Source: Paguma larvata
Taxonomy: Eukaryota; Chordata; Mammalia; Carnivora; Viverridae
Reading direction: 5' to 3'
DNA: 64,000 nucleotides
Assembly: GCA_030068075.1 (NCBI GenBank)
Contig: CM057841.1
Location: forward strand, 42,945,030-43,009,029
Shown: in pieces, positions 1 to 11,240 of the stretch
How positions within the stretch are numbered: position 1 is the stretch's first letter
Layout of the letters: each line of letters starts with the position of its first letter
Notes under the pieces: generated by a model
Databases searched by the model: none
What the model was told of the DNA's origin: nothing
What the model saw: only the letters and a program-made list of their open reading frames with translations
Program-made: the position numbers and the translations under genes

Positions 1-766
1 TTATTCTCTTAAGCTCACATGTAGGTAGGAAAGATTTAACTGCCCTGGTTCTGTCAGGGTCCAAATGATGCCTAGGTTTCCACGGCTAAGTCAAGCATTT
101 CTGGGGTTAATTTTCATTAAAATGACCCTGACACTAATGACAAGTGACTGCTTCTGTCCCCATTTGCAATTTTATAATAATGTCCTTTTGTTTGCTTCTC
201 ACTAAAGGATACGGAGACATTGCCGAAAGCCTCCATTTGTCCTCATTACATATCATTCTTAATTTTAATTTCAGGATTGTTTCTTTAAAAGAACCTTATC
301 TCTCCTTCAGAATACAAAATACTTGAGGACAGAAACTATGCTTTTTTTTTTTATAACTAATATAGTAGGTAGTTGAAATGACAAAACAAACAAATAATTC
401 CATATCTGAAATAACAATATTCTATGAACTCACAAAGAAGCATTTGGGTATGAATCTGGCTACAACATATCATGAGACCTTTTGTGAGTTCCTGAACTCT
501 TTGATCTATATCAGCAAAAATAGGGATGATAATGCTCATCTCAAAATGTTTTAGTGAAGATAGATGAGAAAAATTTTTGTGAAAGCATCGAGCATTGCTC
601 AGATGCTAAATGCGTCTGATCATATTATCATATTACTAATAACGAAATTAACAAAAAAACCCACCCTAAATGCCTATGAAAATGTAAGTAAAGCAAGAAG
701 GATTTAGTATATTTCTTTTATGCCCCCTACCTGGTTTCATTTGTACTAAAAATAAAAATTCCTTTA
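1..766. other. Unique AT-rich DNA, no gene seen
   Basis: No splice-flanked open frame, RNA gene or familiar repeat was recognised. Short open frames here have no coding character. Confidence 0.5.
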
Positions 767-781
767 AAAATTTAGTGTTTT

Positions 782-977
782 GGGGGCTCAGCTGGTTAAG
801 AGTCCGGCTTCAGCCCAGGTCATGATATCAAGGTTCATGAGTTTGAGCTCGGCTCAGGCTCTCTGCAGACAAGTCAGAGCCTGGACCCTGCTTCGGATTC
901 TGTGTCTTCCTCTCTCTCTGCCCGTCTCCTGCTCATGCTCTATCTCTCAAAAATAAATAAATGTTAAAAATTTTTTT
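782..977 (+). repeat. CAN-type tRNA SINE, diverged
   Basis: The SINE body (GGCTCAGCTGGTTAAG, then CAGGTCATGAT, a CT-rich stretch and an AAATAAATAAATG tail) lies between imperfect target duplications AAATTTAGTGTTTT (about 768-781) and AAATTTAATATTTT (about 978-991). The RNA polymerase III head is degraded, so this is an older copy. Confidence 0.88.
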
Positions 978-1249
978 AAATTTAATATTTTTCAGAATTG
1001 TAAAGACTATTTAGCTTAGATTTCTCATTTCCTAGGCAAAGAAACTGAGATCCAGAGAATTTAACTTCAAACTTATATGATTCATAATTAGCACATACTG
1101 ATTTTTCTTACATCCTGCACACATGATAGTTTGCACTATTGTTCTGAAAGACATATTCAAGAACTGACCCTTCCTCTTGAGTCTAGGGTGAGGATGACAG
1201 ATGACAGAAATTCAGCTTGAATAAGTTTTTAAAAAATATATATGTTACA

Positions 1250-1545
1250 TCTAACTTTTTGTTATACTTTAAATGTTAAAGAAACATACATTCTAGAAAA
1301 TTTGGAAGAAAGCTGTAACAGCAAAAATTAAAATTACATATGGTCCTGTCACTCAGTGATAAATATTTTTAACATTTTAGTTGTCTAATAAAAATGAAAT
1401 GATTCTATATATTTTTTGTACTTGGGTTTTGTTTTCATTTGACATTATTCTATAGACATTTCCCCACATCATTAAGTGGTCTTTGAAAAAATGATATCAA
1501 AGGACTGAAAAACATTCCTCCATGTGGATTTATCATGACTCAGGG
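1250..1545 (-). repeat. Ancient L1M/L1ME 3' end remnant, antisense
   Basis: The order of phrases matches the antisense of old mammalian L1 3' ends: a 'tggtcctgtcactcagtgataa' type segment, 'ttttgtacttgggtttt' and 'gacatttccccacatcattaa'. Matching pieces continue at about 1800-1870 and 2555-2650, so one old L1 appears to have been split by later insertions (MIR, hAT, L2). Subfamily not assigned. Confidence 0.5.
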
Positions 1546-1554
1546 GGCAGAATG

Positions 1555-1797
1555 GCATGCCCCTAAGAGTCAGACAAATTTGGGATGGAATTCCAGTCCC
1601 ACCCTTTACCAGCTGGGTTATGTAAAACCAGCCACTCAACCTCACTAAGCCTCAATTCTCACATCTGCAAAATATTGATAAAACTCACCTCATGGGGATT
1701 TCTATCAAGGTTAAATGGTACAGAGTATATATAAACTTAGCAGTGTGCTTTCACACAACAAGCATTCAACAAATAAATGGTAGCTATTTATTATTAT
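1555..1797 (+). repeat. MIR SINE
   Basis: Contains the MIR core order: TTCCAGTCCCACCCTTTACCAGCTGG, CTCACTAAGCCTCAATT, CATCTGCAAAATATTGATAA, then a tail with AACAAGCATTCAACAAATAAATG. Confidence 0.8.
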
Positions 1798-1799
1798 TT

Positions 1800-1870
1800 T
1801 ATCACATTCTTATTATTGTACATTTAGGTTGTTCTCAGTTATAAATAAATAGTGGGAGAAGTATCCTCCC
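1800..1870 (-). repeat. Ancient L1 fragment, antisense, continued
   Basis: 'TTGTACATTTAGGTTGTTCTC' matches the L1 antisense phrase that normally reads 'ggacatttaggttgtttcc'. It appears to continue the fragment upstream of the MIR. Confidence 0.45.
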
Positions 1871-1927
1871 CATAGTTAGCAGTGTAATATACCTGAAATA
1901 TACATCTGTTCTGGTCACTCCCTTGTT

Positions 1928-2112
1928 TAAAGATCAAAGGTTTTCAAACTTTCTTTTCAACAGTGGAACTCTTCTTTTAAATATCTTAAGTAAAACGTCC
2001 CAGGGAACTTAGTTTGTGAAGGGGTGGAGTTCAGAGTCTGGACCAGTTCCAGGTCCATCCCACCTCCCTGCTGCCAAAGGCCCCTAAAACTTCTCTGAGA
2101 AACACTAGAGCT
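1928..2112. mobile_element. hAT-like non-autonomous DNA transposon remnant
   Basis: The left end resembles the hAT-Charlie terminal motif CAGTGGTTCTCAAACTTT (here AAAGGTTTTCAAACTTTC). The right end reads ACTTCTCTGAGAAACAC. Terminal repeats are eroded and the family is not assigned. Confidence 0.4.
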
Positions 2113-2164
2113 ACTCTGAACAAAGTGTGAGTACTTCTAATCTACAGAGTAAAAGTGAGACCTC

Positions 2165-2535
2165 AGAACATACTGTATGCTATCTCCAAACTGTCCGTTC
2201 CTGAAAGACGCTGATGTAGTTTCTTTTCCTACGACTTTGTTTATTTTGTTGCTTCTGTCTGGAATGCCCTTACTTCCCAGCTTCCCAGAGCTGACTCATG
2301 CAACCAACTCAGCTTATGCATCACTTCCTCCAGGAAGCCTTGTCTGTCCCAGGCTGGTAAGAATCCTCCTCTTTCCTCTTTCCATGATATCCAGGCAAAT
2401 TATCTGTCATTGTGGGTACCACATCCCCACGATGCTTTGGAAGGGAAGCACTTAGAGGGCAGACTGTGTCTTATGGATAGCATAGTGTCTGGCACTGGTA
2501 GATGCTCACTAAAAATATTTGTTAAATAAAAAAAA
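2165..2535 (+). repeat. L2 LINE 3' end
   Basis: Typical L2 3' sequence: TGTCTGGAATGCCC, CACTTCCTCCAGGAAGCCTTG, TTAGAGGGCAGACTGTGTCTTA, TCTGGCACTGGTAGATGCTCAC and AAAATATTTGTTAAATAA at the very end. The 92-codon open frame across it is not a gene. Confidence 0.82.
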
Positions 2536-2554
2536 AACTTATGAATAAATTTTG

Positions 2555-2650
2555 TGTGCCTATTTCCTTAGAGAATTTTGTAGAAACAGGATTACTGGGT
2601 GAAAAAGGATAAACATTTCCAGCCTACTTAATGCTCCCTTAACACGATAT
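2555..2650 (-). repeat. Ancient L1 fragment, antisense, third piece
   Basis: 'ATTTCCTTAGAGAATTTTGTAGAAACAGGATTACTGGGTGAAAAAGG' follows the L1ME antisense phrase about a non-integrated base and a tested sequence. It fits as the next segment of the L1 begun near 1250. Confidence 0.45.
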
Positions 2651-2654
2651 ATGG

Positions 2655-2706
2655 CAAAACAAAAACAAAAACAAAGACAAAAACAAAGACAAAAACAAAA
2701 ACAATT
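2655..2706. repeat. AAAACAAAG/AAAACAAAA low-complexity tract
   Basis: Short imperfect repeats of CAAAAACAAAGA type units over about 50 bp. Confidence 0.8.
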
Positions 2707-2887
2707 CATTTGAAACATGACTCTTTTGTGTTCATTAATGTTTGCTGTTTGTCTTTGGGGGTACAGCACAAAAGCCACTTTTGGTGGGGGTGCCTGATTT
2801 GGTTGAGGCAGACAGACGTATCAGCAGTTGGCATAACAAGTGTAGAGTGGGGCCCTAAAAATAATGTTCAAAAGCACATGTTACCAG

Positions 2888-3104
2888 GGCACCTGGGTGG
2901 CTCAGTTGGTTAAGTGTCTGACTCCTGATTTTGGCTGAGGTCATGATCTCACAGTTCATGAGTTTGAGCCCCACATTGGGTCTGTGCTGATAGCACAGAG
3001 CCTGCTTTGGATCCTCTCTCCCTCTCTTTACCTCTCCACCACTTGCTGTCTCTTTCTCTCTGTCTCAAAATAAATAAAAATAAACTTAAAAACCCCACAC
3101 AAAA
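2888..3104 (+). repeat. CAN-type tRNA SINE with 19-bp target duplication
   Basis: Begins GGCACCTGGGTGGCTCAGTTGG and ends in a TCAAAATAAATAAAAATAAAC tail. Flanking copies of CAAAAGCACATGTTACCAG (2869-2887) and CAAAAGCACATATTACCAG (3105-3123) match at 18 of 19 positions, proving insertion by target-primed retrotransposition. Confidence 0.95.
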
Positions 3105-3123
3105 CAAAAGCACATATTACCAG

Positions 3124-3755
3124 ATAGCTGGAGATAAATAATGCTAAAGTATGATAACTTTTGCCACTTTTCATCCTTGTAGTTTCTCTGAGTCTATTTT
3201 CTCATTGTAAATGAATTTCATGATATCTCTGAGGGGAGTCATGTGATAATTAAATTGAATCAAAAAGGCTGATACACCTAAAATCTTAATACATACATTT
3301 GTGTGTTTTTACTGTCTGTTAACGAGAGGTGGATGAGGAAGAGGTGGATAATCGTGGATTCACCAGAAGATAGAGTTCCAAGTTTAGGAAACGTTTCAAA
3401 TGACCTCTCCGATGGGCTTGGCTTTTCATAAAGTCCTATAAAAATCATGTGCAAATTATTAGTATACAGCTAGACTATCCTATTTTATCACAGGAAAAAT
3501 AGAGAAACTGTAGCTGCAAAAATCTTAAATTTTAAGAGGGAGTTGAATGAATTGAAATGGCCCTAAGACATTTTAAAACATTACATATCTCTGTTTTCTC
3601 ATTCAATTCTATGGTTCTAACTACTTACATGTCCATGAATTCAAAAATCTGAATCTGTAGCCTAGGTTTTTCTCCTGAGTTTCACTCTCATATATCCAAA
3701 ATGCATGGATGGTGCGTTGGTGAACTCAGTGTACTCAAAGCTGAATCCTTTACCT
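3124..3755. other. Unique DNA, no gene seen
   Basis: AT-rich sequence with no recognisable repeat, exon or RNA gene. Confidence 0.45.
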
Positions 3756-3759
3756 CCTC

Positions 3760-4078
3760 TCTCCCTTTATTTTCCCCGATTAGTTCTTCCTCCCATCTTC
3801 CCATCTCATCACCACTTACTTGTCCCAAGCCAAAAATTTGGGAGTCATCATCAACTTCTCCTTATTGGTACTCTCCACATCAATCAGTCATCAAATCTTG
3901 TTCTAATGCCTAAATATTTCTCACACTCATCCTTTCTTCTCTATCAGCACTGGCACTATCCTGGATCAGCCCCTCATTATTTGTTGCCTGAATTACTGCA
4001 GTAACCTCCTAACTGGTCTCCCTGATTCTGGTCTTGCTCTCTCCATTCCATCACTTACATCCTTGTCATAGGCATACA
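3760..4078 (+). repeat. L2 LINE fragment
   Basis: Contains the L2 phrase 'AATTACTGCAGTAACCTCCTAACTGGTCTCCCTG' preceded by 'CACTGGCACTATCCTGGATCAGCCCCTCATTATT'. Two overlapping short open frames here are products of the repeat. Confidence 0.75.
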
Positions 4079-4079
4079 A

Positions 4080-4770
4080 TCAATCTGGATGAAAAGGAGC
4101 TGTAAACGGCAATAGATATCAATGTCTTCAAATCATGTTCTTTAAAAAATATGATGTCATAGGTTAAGACATAATCAGTTAAACATAGTTCTCCTGGAGA
4201 CAGGTTGACTGCTCAGCACAAGAATCAAATGAAATATAACAATGAACGATATATCAGTTCACTTGAAATAATACTCATGGAGAACCGACATTTATTGGAT
4301 TGTGCAGAGATGATGTGGAGGTTAGTAATGCTGGAAGGGCATGGTGGATTAAGATGAACTTTTCCAGCATTCCAAGGGCCATCTGGTCTTTGTGATCATG
4401 TCAGAGAAAGAATCATTTACTAAAGTCTATTCTAGCTTGATAGTTCAGGAGCAAAAGTTACAACCAACAGGGACAAACTTTGCTACCCCCTAAATGATAA
4501 ATACATTGTTAAAGTGGTAAGGAAGGGGCTTCCTCAAACTTCATGACTACAGTGAACTAGGGGCTATAAAATACTAGGGGCTTTAAACAAAGATGTCACC
4601 AGAGCTGCTTTAATACACCTACTGGCTGCATGTTAAAGGGAAGAAAATAGTCTAAGTTTAGCGTGTTCAAAGAAAATGGCATTGAGTATAAAAACGGAAT
4701 AAAGTCTGGAGACTAGCAAATAAGACTAGCAAAAAAAAAAAAAAAAAAGCAGAGATGAGACATGGTATTT
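4080..4770. other. Unique DNA with a 17-A tract, no gene seen
   Basis: Nothing recognised apart from a poly(A) stretch at about 4731-4748. Confidence 0.45.
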
Positions 4771-4776
4771 TAATTA

Positions 4777-5055
4777 GTGTTTCCTAAACTATCTGTTGTA
4801 AAGACCAGTTTTTTACAAAAATACCCAAACCATTGCAGACTAATATTTTTATAAAACAATAAAATTAATACTAGAAAAATGAAATGTAAAATAAAAACAA
4901 AATACCAGGACTGCTTTTTATGACTAGGTTACCCAGACATAAAATTTCCCAAAAACTCATTCTTAATTTTTGTATTTATCTCATCATGAACCAGTAACAA
5001 ACAGGTCATAGACTGGCACTGGTCTATGGACCACACTCTGAGTAGCACTATTTCA
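4777..5055. mobile_element. hAT-like non-autonomous DNA transposon remnant
   Basis: Starts AGTGTTTCCTAAACTATCTGTTGTAAAGACC and ends GGTCTATGGACCACACTCTGAGTAGCACTATTTC. This head and tail style is typical of mammalian hAT-Charlie elements (bodies ending '...ccacactttgagtagcactg'). Family not assigned. Confidence 0.45.
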
Positions 5056-5059
5056 AAGG

Positions 5060-6025
5060 ATTTATTCAGAATAAATGGCAAAGACTTTTCTCACAAAGAT
5101 ATACTGTTGGAAAGACACTAATCTGTTAATTAATATTCATGTATCTTTCTTTCAAAGACTGAAACGTTTGCCTGTTTGGGTGTTGAAAAACTTCCATCTC
5201 TCATCAGGCCAAGTTGAGACCATCTCTTGAGAAAATGCCTATCAAACCAGTGAGCCTCAAGTCAACCTCCAGAAAAACAATGGCTATGTGGATTAAAAAC
5301 TCTCATCAGAGAATATATAAGCTGTGACTATAACATTGACTGTATTGTTTAGTGATGGAATTTTCGGTCAATCAACCATTAAGAATGTCTTTCTATCCCA
5401 CCCAGATCTCAATCAATTATCATGATGTCTGATTTGATAGGCTGATAGTCACAGTTGATAGAAACACTAGAGATAGGGCAGGTTTCTTAGACTATATTGA
5501 ACAATAAATATCCATCAAGCATGAGCTATATGTTGGCTTCTTTCTGTCCTTATTCTAAATACAAGGGCAGCTGTCTCTCTCTGAAAAGACATGCATAGTC
5601 TGTGCTTAAACAGCAGATGGAAGATCTCAGCCTCTCCGATCCACTATTGTTTTAGGTTAAAGGGGCTAAGAAATATTGATGAATCTGGAATAGTGAAAGG
5701 ATGGACAGAGGTTTTTGTTTCTTACCTTTAAAATCTTGTTCACAGATAAACTATTCTCATACTCTGGCTTTAAATTCCATTACCACACACATTTAACACA
5801 ACTCTCATGGGCTGTTTTCATTATGGCCAATGGTGAAATGATGGTTAGTGATAAGTTTAGAAATAAAGAAATGGATATAACGCATGGAGAGGACATATAT
5901 TAATTTATATATCAACTTGTAATTTGAGGAGACTGATGTACAGAGCTTGGAGGAGAGAAGACTTCAGGAAGACACTCTTAAAGTAGGTAAAAAACAAAAA
6001 TCCCATAGAAATGGCAGCTCAGGAT
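5060..6025. other. Unique DNA, no gene seen
   Basis: No repeat or exon recognised. The 62-codon open frame near 5715-5903 has no splice context or domain. Confidence 0.45.
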
Positions 6026-6029
6026 GGCA

Positions 6030-6200
6030 AACATGAATTGAATGTGTTCTAAGCATTGGGGATGCAAAGTTAAAATGCCGTCTTTGTTTTCAAAGGTCTG
6101 GTGTCAGAAGCAGACATACATATAAACAATTACAAATAGTGGGAGACATGCAAAAATAGGAATTTGTACAAGGTGCAGATGTACAGATTAGAGAGTTATT
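6030..6200 (-). repeat. L2 LINE fragment, antisense
   Basis: The order 'GTTCTAAGCATTGGGGATGCAAAG', 'ACATACATATAAACAATTACAAATAGTG' and 'GTACAAGGTGCAGATG' follows the antisense L2 3' region. Confidence 0.55.
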
Positions 6201-6417
6201 AACTCTATCAGGTGGAACTTTAAAAAAAATACAAAAGGTTGCAAAGTAATTTATATTGGTAAAGTGACTCCCCAAATGCAAGGGTAAACTATTTCTAGAA
6301 GTTGCTAAAGGAAAACCTGAGGTCTAATTCACGAGTTGAGTATGTACATAAACCCATAAACTTGTAAAGATATAAGTTAAAAACGCTTCATTAGGAATAT
6401 TACCTGCCACCAAAACT

Positions 6418-6496
6418 ATACATATATGCATACACACACACATATACACACACACACACATACACACACACATAAATACACACACATATATATACC
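6418..6496. repeat. (AC/CATA)n microsatellite, interrupted
   Basis: Alternating CACACA and CATACA/TATA units over about 80 bp. Confidence 0.9.
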
Positions 6497-6589
6497 AACA
6501 ACCCTATCCATGAACCCAAACTACCCAGCAAAGTTCTTATTTAAGTAAAACCATTTTGAGTGAGCACTGGAGGGATCCACGAAAAGGCA

Positions 6590-7160
6590 AATAATAATGG
6601 ATGAAAAGAATGAATTTTGCTTGACTTAAACCTTCAGGGGTTATTATAAATGGAATTTTTTTTGGTAATTTCATTTTTGGATTTTCATTGCTACTGTATA
6701 TCAATACGATTGATTTTTGTATATTGATCTTGCATCCTGCAACACTGTTGAACTTGTTTACTAGTTGTAGTAGTTGCTTTTTTATGGATTGCTTAGGATT
6801 TTCTATATACAAAATCATATCATCTGAAAATGATGATAGTTTTACTCTTTCTTTTCTAACCTCGGTGCCTCTTATCTCTTTTTCTTGCCTATTGGCCCTG
6901 GATAGACCCTCCAATACAATGTTGAATAGAAGCGGTGAGAGCAAACATTCTTGTCTTGTTCTGATCTTAGGGGGAAAGTACTTAGTCTTTCGCCACTGAG
7001 AATGATATTAGTCTTGGGGTTTTTATAGATGTCCCTTTTCAGACTGAGGGATTTTCCTTTTAATCCTAGTTTATTGAGTGTTTTTATCATGAAAAAATGT
7101 TGGATTTTGTCTAATGCTTTTTCTGTTACTTCTCTGTTTTTGAATTAAAAAAATTGCATT
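6590..7160 (-). pseudogene. L1 ORF2 reverse transcriptase fragment, antisense
   Basis: The minus strand encodes recognisable L1 ORF2 reverse transcriptase, with PLLFNIVLEGL and then SDDMILYIENP, the L1 version of the catalytic F/YADD motif (here SDDM), followed by INIQKS. The frame shifts near 6900-6940 between the two minus-strand frames that carry it. It has no endonuclease domain and no 3' end, so it is a dead internal fragment. L1 ORF2p provides endonuclease and RT activity for LINE and SINE mobilisation; this copy cannot. Confidence 0.88.
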
Positions 7161-7164
7161 GCTT

Positions 7165-8280
7165 AAGTCTGGGTTTTCTAGGAAGGCAGATCATCTACCT
7201 AACTGATTTGAGGATTCAGGTGAAGAGGGTAAGAAACAGAAAGTTACTAGTATGATTTAGTTTCTATTTCCTACATTTAACAAGGTAATACAAGAAAAAC
7301 AGGGGGCCCAAGAAAGAACTTGGCAGCTTGCAAATGGGGTTGAAAAATATAACTGTTTTTCATTTCCAACTTGCAAAAGATGAAACTGAGAAATGCTTTT
7401 TTTTGATTTTTAAAAAGCCTCACCTGCAAAACCTTATCATTTTCAAGATCATGGTCATTGTTCCCTCTGCTGAAATCTTTGAGCTGAGTTGGTGGGACCC
7501 ATTCAATGCTTTTAGTTGGACAAAATGACAAAGGAAAAGAAGTGATGACTGAAGCATAATATGGCTAAGCTTCTCCTGGGAAATCGTACAATTCATTTCA
7601 TTGGCAAAAGAAAGTCTTATGACCAAGCCTAATGTCAAAGAGATGGTCACCCATTTGGAAAGGTGCTGAAAATCAAATGAAAATGAGTGGTATGTATAAT
7701 CATTTCAGAGGGAAGGGAGACAATAATTGAGAAGAGTAATAAAATCTGTCTGTTCTTTTGGTGACAAATACTTGCTCCTTCTTTTACATGCAAAGCATTT
7801 TCATCTTTTCTTTAAAGAAAACACCCCAAAGTCTCATCCAACCACATTTCACACTCAAAGCACTGGATCCCATATGGATCCTCTTGGTCCAGACACTTGT
7901 GAACTAACAAGCCAAGTTACTTGCCCTCACATGCTCAATATATAGTGGTGGAAGACGGATGGGGTAACTACAATAAACATTCCCATTTACAAAGGGAAGA
8001 AATGGAAATCATACACCTGTCACTGATTATGAACAATTTTGAAATTTTTCTGATTAGGGGTAGGGATTGTTCTTTACTTGGGCTCTTGTTCTGCTTCCTG
8101 GAGGAGCTTCCTAGTTCACTGTTCTCCATGGTTTTGGGAGATCCTATTATCCTCCTTGGCTACATCTGAAAAGGGTATTGAAAAATATGCTTTCCATTGT
8201 ACTTTGGACTGTTTTCTGTACAAGACTGGGAACTTCAAGTCATTTTTGTCATAGTAGTCATATAAAACAAACACACAAAC
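7165..8280. other. Unique DNA, no gene seen
   Basis: Open frames on both strands (7277-7650) overlap as mirror images and show no splice or domain support. Confidence 0.4.
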
Positions 8281-8284
8281 ACAC

Positions 8285-8425
8285 AAACAACTCTGTGGCA
8301 ATGGCTCCTTGGGAAGTGTTGTGGTCTTAACAACAGTAAATCTTCCAATCCATGACCATGGGATGTCTTTCCATTTATTTGGGTCCTTAATTTCTTTCAA
8401 AATATTTTGTTTGTAATCCCTTTCA
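8285..8425 (-). pseudogene. Short L1 ORF2 fragment, antisense
   Basis: Minus-strand translation reads KEIKDPNKWKDIPWSWIGRF, which is the L1 ORF2 signature downstream of the RT core (consensus style 'NKWK-IPCSWIGRIN'), followed by VVKTTTLPK. It sits at a higher coordinate than the RT core at 6590-7160 on the same strand, which is the wrong order for one element. It is therefore a separate or rearranged fragment. The 149-codon frame around it is mostly unrelated sequence. Confidence 0.75.
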
Positions 8426-8724
8426 AAAATATATTTCACTTTGTATCTGTTTGATCCCGGGCAACTCTCTATGTTGATAATCAGTTGCTCAATTCTTTTT
8501 GAGACATGCCTCCCTCTAGACTTGATTACAGGTATCTTGAGTTCTGAGTTCTGTGGGAGAACCAATCATTAGTCAATCTATGGGCAATATCAGAGACCAT
8601 GAAGTGCCTGCTATGTTTTCAACATATAATGAAAATCATGAGCCTTATTATACAAATAAAGATCATCTTCGAAACATGGGACAACTAAGCCTATTTTGAA
8701 AAATAAGAACCATTCCCTCTAGTC

Positions 8725-8945
8725 CAGTGGTTTTCAATCAGGGGTGATTTTGCTACCTAGAGGACATTTGGCAATGTCTAGAAACATTTCAGTTGTCATA
8801 GCCGGGGGATGCCACTTGCATCTAGTGGGAAGAGGCCAGGGATGGTGCTAAACATCTAAAATGCACAGAACATCCCCTTCTTGCCTCTTCTCTCTCTCTC
8901 CAAAAAAGAATTATCCAGCCTAAAACGCGAAGTTGAGAAACCCTA
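8725..8945 (+). mobile_element. MER5A-like hAT-Charlie transposon
   Basis: Runs from CAGTGGTTTTCAATCAGGGG through GGACATTTGGCAATGTCTAGA and CATCTAGTGGGAAGAGGCCAGGG to AAGTTGAGAAACCCT. This matches MER5A along its length, including both terminal inverted repeat ends. Non-autonomous, encodes nothing. Confidence 0.9.
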
Positions 8946-10155
8946 TTCTTATCAATACCACTGAAACAGAAGTCCCATTAATACTCCGGATAGCTCTCCA
9001 GAACAAAAACGGATAACATGTTTCTGTGTTTACCCCACCAGCCAGATCTATGTTCTTCATTTTTTTCTTCCCCAGAAGCAAAAAGTAGGATCAGAGAGAC
9101 TATGAAAGCCCACTTGTTTTGACACTTGAAGGACTCACAATTTGTTTTTTAACCTTCCATTGTCTATTGACCACCACATCTCCATCTTCCATCTTGTTTG
9201 TTAAGATTATTTTTACACAGTACATAATCTTTTGATCCATTCCTTCAGCTATCAAAGATTCTCCATCATGCTAAAACATATTCTTGACAGACACAGATTT
9301 TATTTCTCCTTTTAAAATTCTTAGTGCAGCTTTTCTTTAGGTCCTTTTGGAAGGAAAAGAAGAGCTACTGGGAGGTCCTGTTCTGGTTTGATACTAATGT
9401 CTAGTTTTTTTGATATTATTATCTAACACCTCCAAGCATGTTCCTATTGTTATAAAGTGTGAAGAAAACTCATCTGTTTCACTCTAAACAGGGAGTATCC
9501 TTGAGGGTTTTCATGCTCAGGACCTTGGAGCCCTCAAGCACCAGGGAGATATTTTAATAAAAATATACAGACTCAGACAGAGTTTAGTCCAATGAGACAG
9601 AACACAGCAAAAGGGAAATTATAGATGAAAAAATACCCATTAGGTCATATCAGGTAGACCTTTCCTTAGAGAGCAAGGGAGGCTGTACCCTCTAAGGATC
9701 TAGATTCTAGGAGAAGAAAAGAATATGCTGTTAGTTTTAGCCATGCCACCAATTTACAGAGCCTAGGCAGGATCTCAGTGACTACAGTATGAGTCCATGC
9801 TTGAATATGACTGAATTGTTCTAATATTCCAGAAGAAAATATATAGAGAGAAATAGAGCTGTGTGACTTTCAGAAGCAGCATTTGCTTTCTTCGCTAGTT
9901 TTAAAAATCTCTACTACTTTCCTTAAAGGACAATTCTGTCTTCTAATAGAATTCCTGACTAGGCAGATAGTTTTGTTAGATAGATGTTCTATTAACATTT
10001 TGCTTTTCTTCATTTCATACCATTTTCCTTTTATTCCTTTGTATCATGGTTCAAAATGAATATGATTCTTATCTCTTCCTCAGGTTTTTCTTTTTTTCAT
10101 TGTGACAGCTGTGCATTAATCACTGTTTAGGCAAGCACCTGGTTCTTTTAATGGG
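8946..10155. other. Unique DNA, no gene seen
   Basis: No recognisable repeat, exon or RNA gene. Confidence 0.4.
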
Positions 10156-10164
10156 AAGAGAGAA

Positions 10165-10330
10165 TGCTTCTGTGAAAGGCATGCCAGTTTTTAAGTCAGA
10201 TGCCTGGATGCTAGCCTGGCACCTGCCATTCTCTGGTTGAGTGTCCTAGGACAAGTCACTTCTGTGTTTTTTAGTACAATTAAGGTTGGACCCAAATATC
10301 TCTAAGGGGTCACTTCTATGTCAAATATTT
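10165..10330 (+). repeat. MIR SINE, diverged
   Basis: 'GTTGAGTGTCCTAGGACAAGTCACTTCTGTG' corresponds to the MIR core phrase 'tgtgaccttgggcaagtcacttaacctctctg', followed by a weak 'ATTAAGGTTGGACCCAAAT'. Confidence 0.5.
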
Positions 10331-10419
10331 TCTATACGTCTAATCTTTTGTATATATGAAAACAGTAGCATGTTAGCTAAATATTTTCTTTTCTCTGCTT
10401 ATTTTGCAGCCATCTATTG

Positions 10420-10422
<3 letters not shown>

Positions 10423-10456
<34 letters not shown>
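10423..10456. repeat. (TG)17 microsatellite
   Basis: Uninterrupted TG dinucleotide tract, likely length-polymorphic. Confidence 0.97.
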
Positions 10457-10460
<4 letters not shown>

Positions 10461-10559
10461 TATGATGGTGGCGAAGGTAGAAGTGGAGAATGGGGAGAGA
10501 ATGGACTATTTAACCTTGGTAGACAATAACAAGGTATAATAATCTATACACATAACTTA

Positions 10560-11240
10560 TATTAAAGATATGCAGGTATTTAAATACCTCTGTTAGAGGA
10601 AATATGGAAGCATTCATCACAGTTACAAAACAGCATTCTCAGAAATGTCATTCTCTCCCTCCCCCAGGACAGATAAAGCACCTGCGGACTTTGACTGGTC
10701 ACTGAAACGGCCATGAAAACCCTTGTGTTTTTATAAAGCAGGACAAGGCTTTGAAGCTCAGCTTTAAATCGGCCCAGCATCTCCCAGCTGTAATGAGGAC
10801 AGCATTTCCCTAGTCAAAACATCCTGGTTCTATTTATAGGCTTTCACTTATTTGAATAATAAACAGAAATAGCAGACTGTTCTCATATCATTTTCGTTCA
10901 ACTGTCCTACTATTTAATACAATGACAACAATTAAAAAAAAATTCCAGAACCACAATACGTAACAGTGGGTTTAGTTAATTACCTTAGAGAAGACACTGA
11001 CCAACGTATATTTGAATAGCTGAAGTCTTGCAAGAATGTTTGATTGGCCTTTGTTTACCAGGGGTTTCCAATATCTCCCTTGCTATTTCATGGGGGAAAA
11101 TGTTTCAGTCCTTTATATGATTCCAGAAATATCCAGTCTCCCCAGATGAAGGGAAGCTGTGTTCCTCAGCTAGGTACCTCCCTTAGCTGATGTTGCTTTA
11201 AATAAGGACGGCAGACAATACAGCATCCACGGAGACAACC
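10560..11240. promoter_or_regulatory. Candidate conserved non-coding element
   Basis: Repeat-free, compositionally balanced sequence with clustered factor-like sites, for example CTATTTATAG (MEF2-like) at about 10831 and an AT-rich ACAATTAAAAAAAA tract. No coding frame is supported. Conservation is inferred from appearance only. Confidence 0.3.

Noticed and set aside
6537..6944. Reverse transcriptase frame as evidence of a retron or group II intron
   Set aside because: The sequence matches L1 ORF2 around the RT core and the context is a mammalian repeat landscape.
8116..8565. 149-codon minus-strand open frame as a possible gene
   Set aside because: Its middle is an L1 ORF2 signature (NKWKDIPWSWIGRF) and the rest has no coding support; it is a repeat remnant plus chance sequence.
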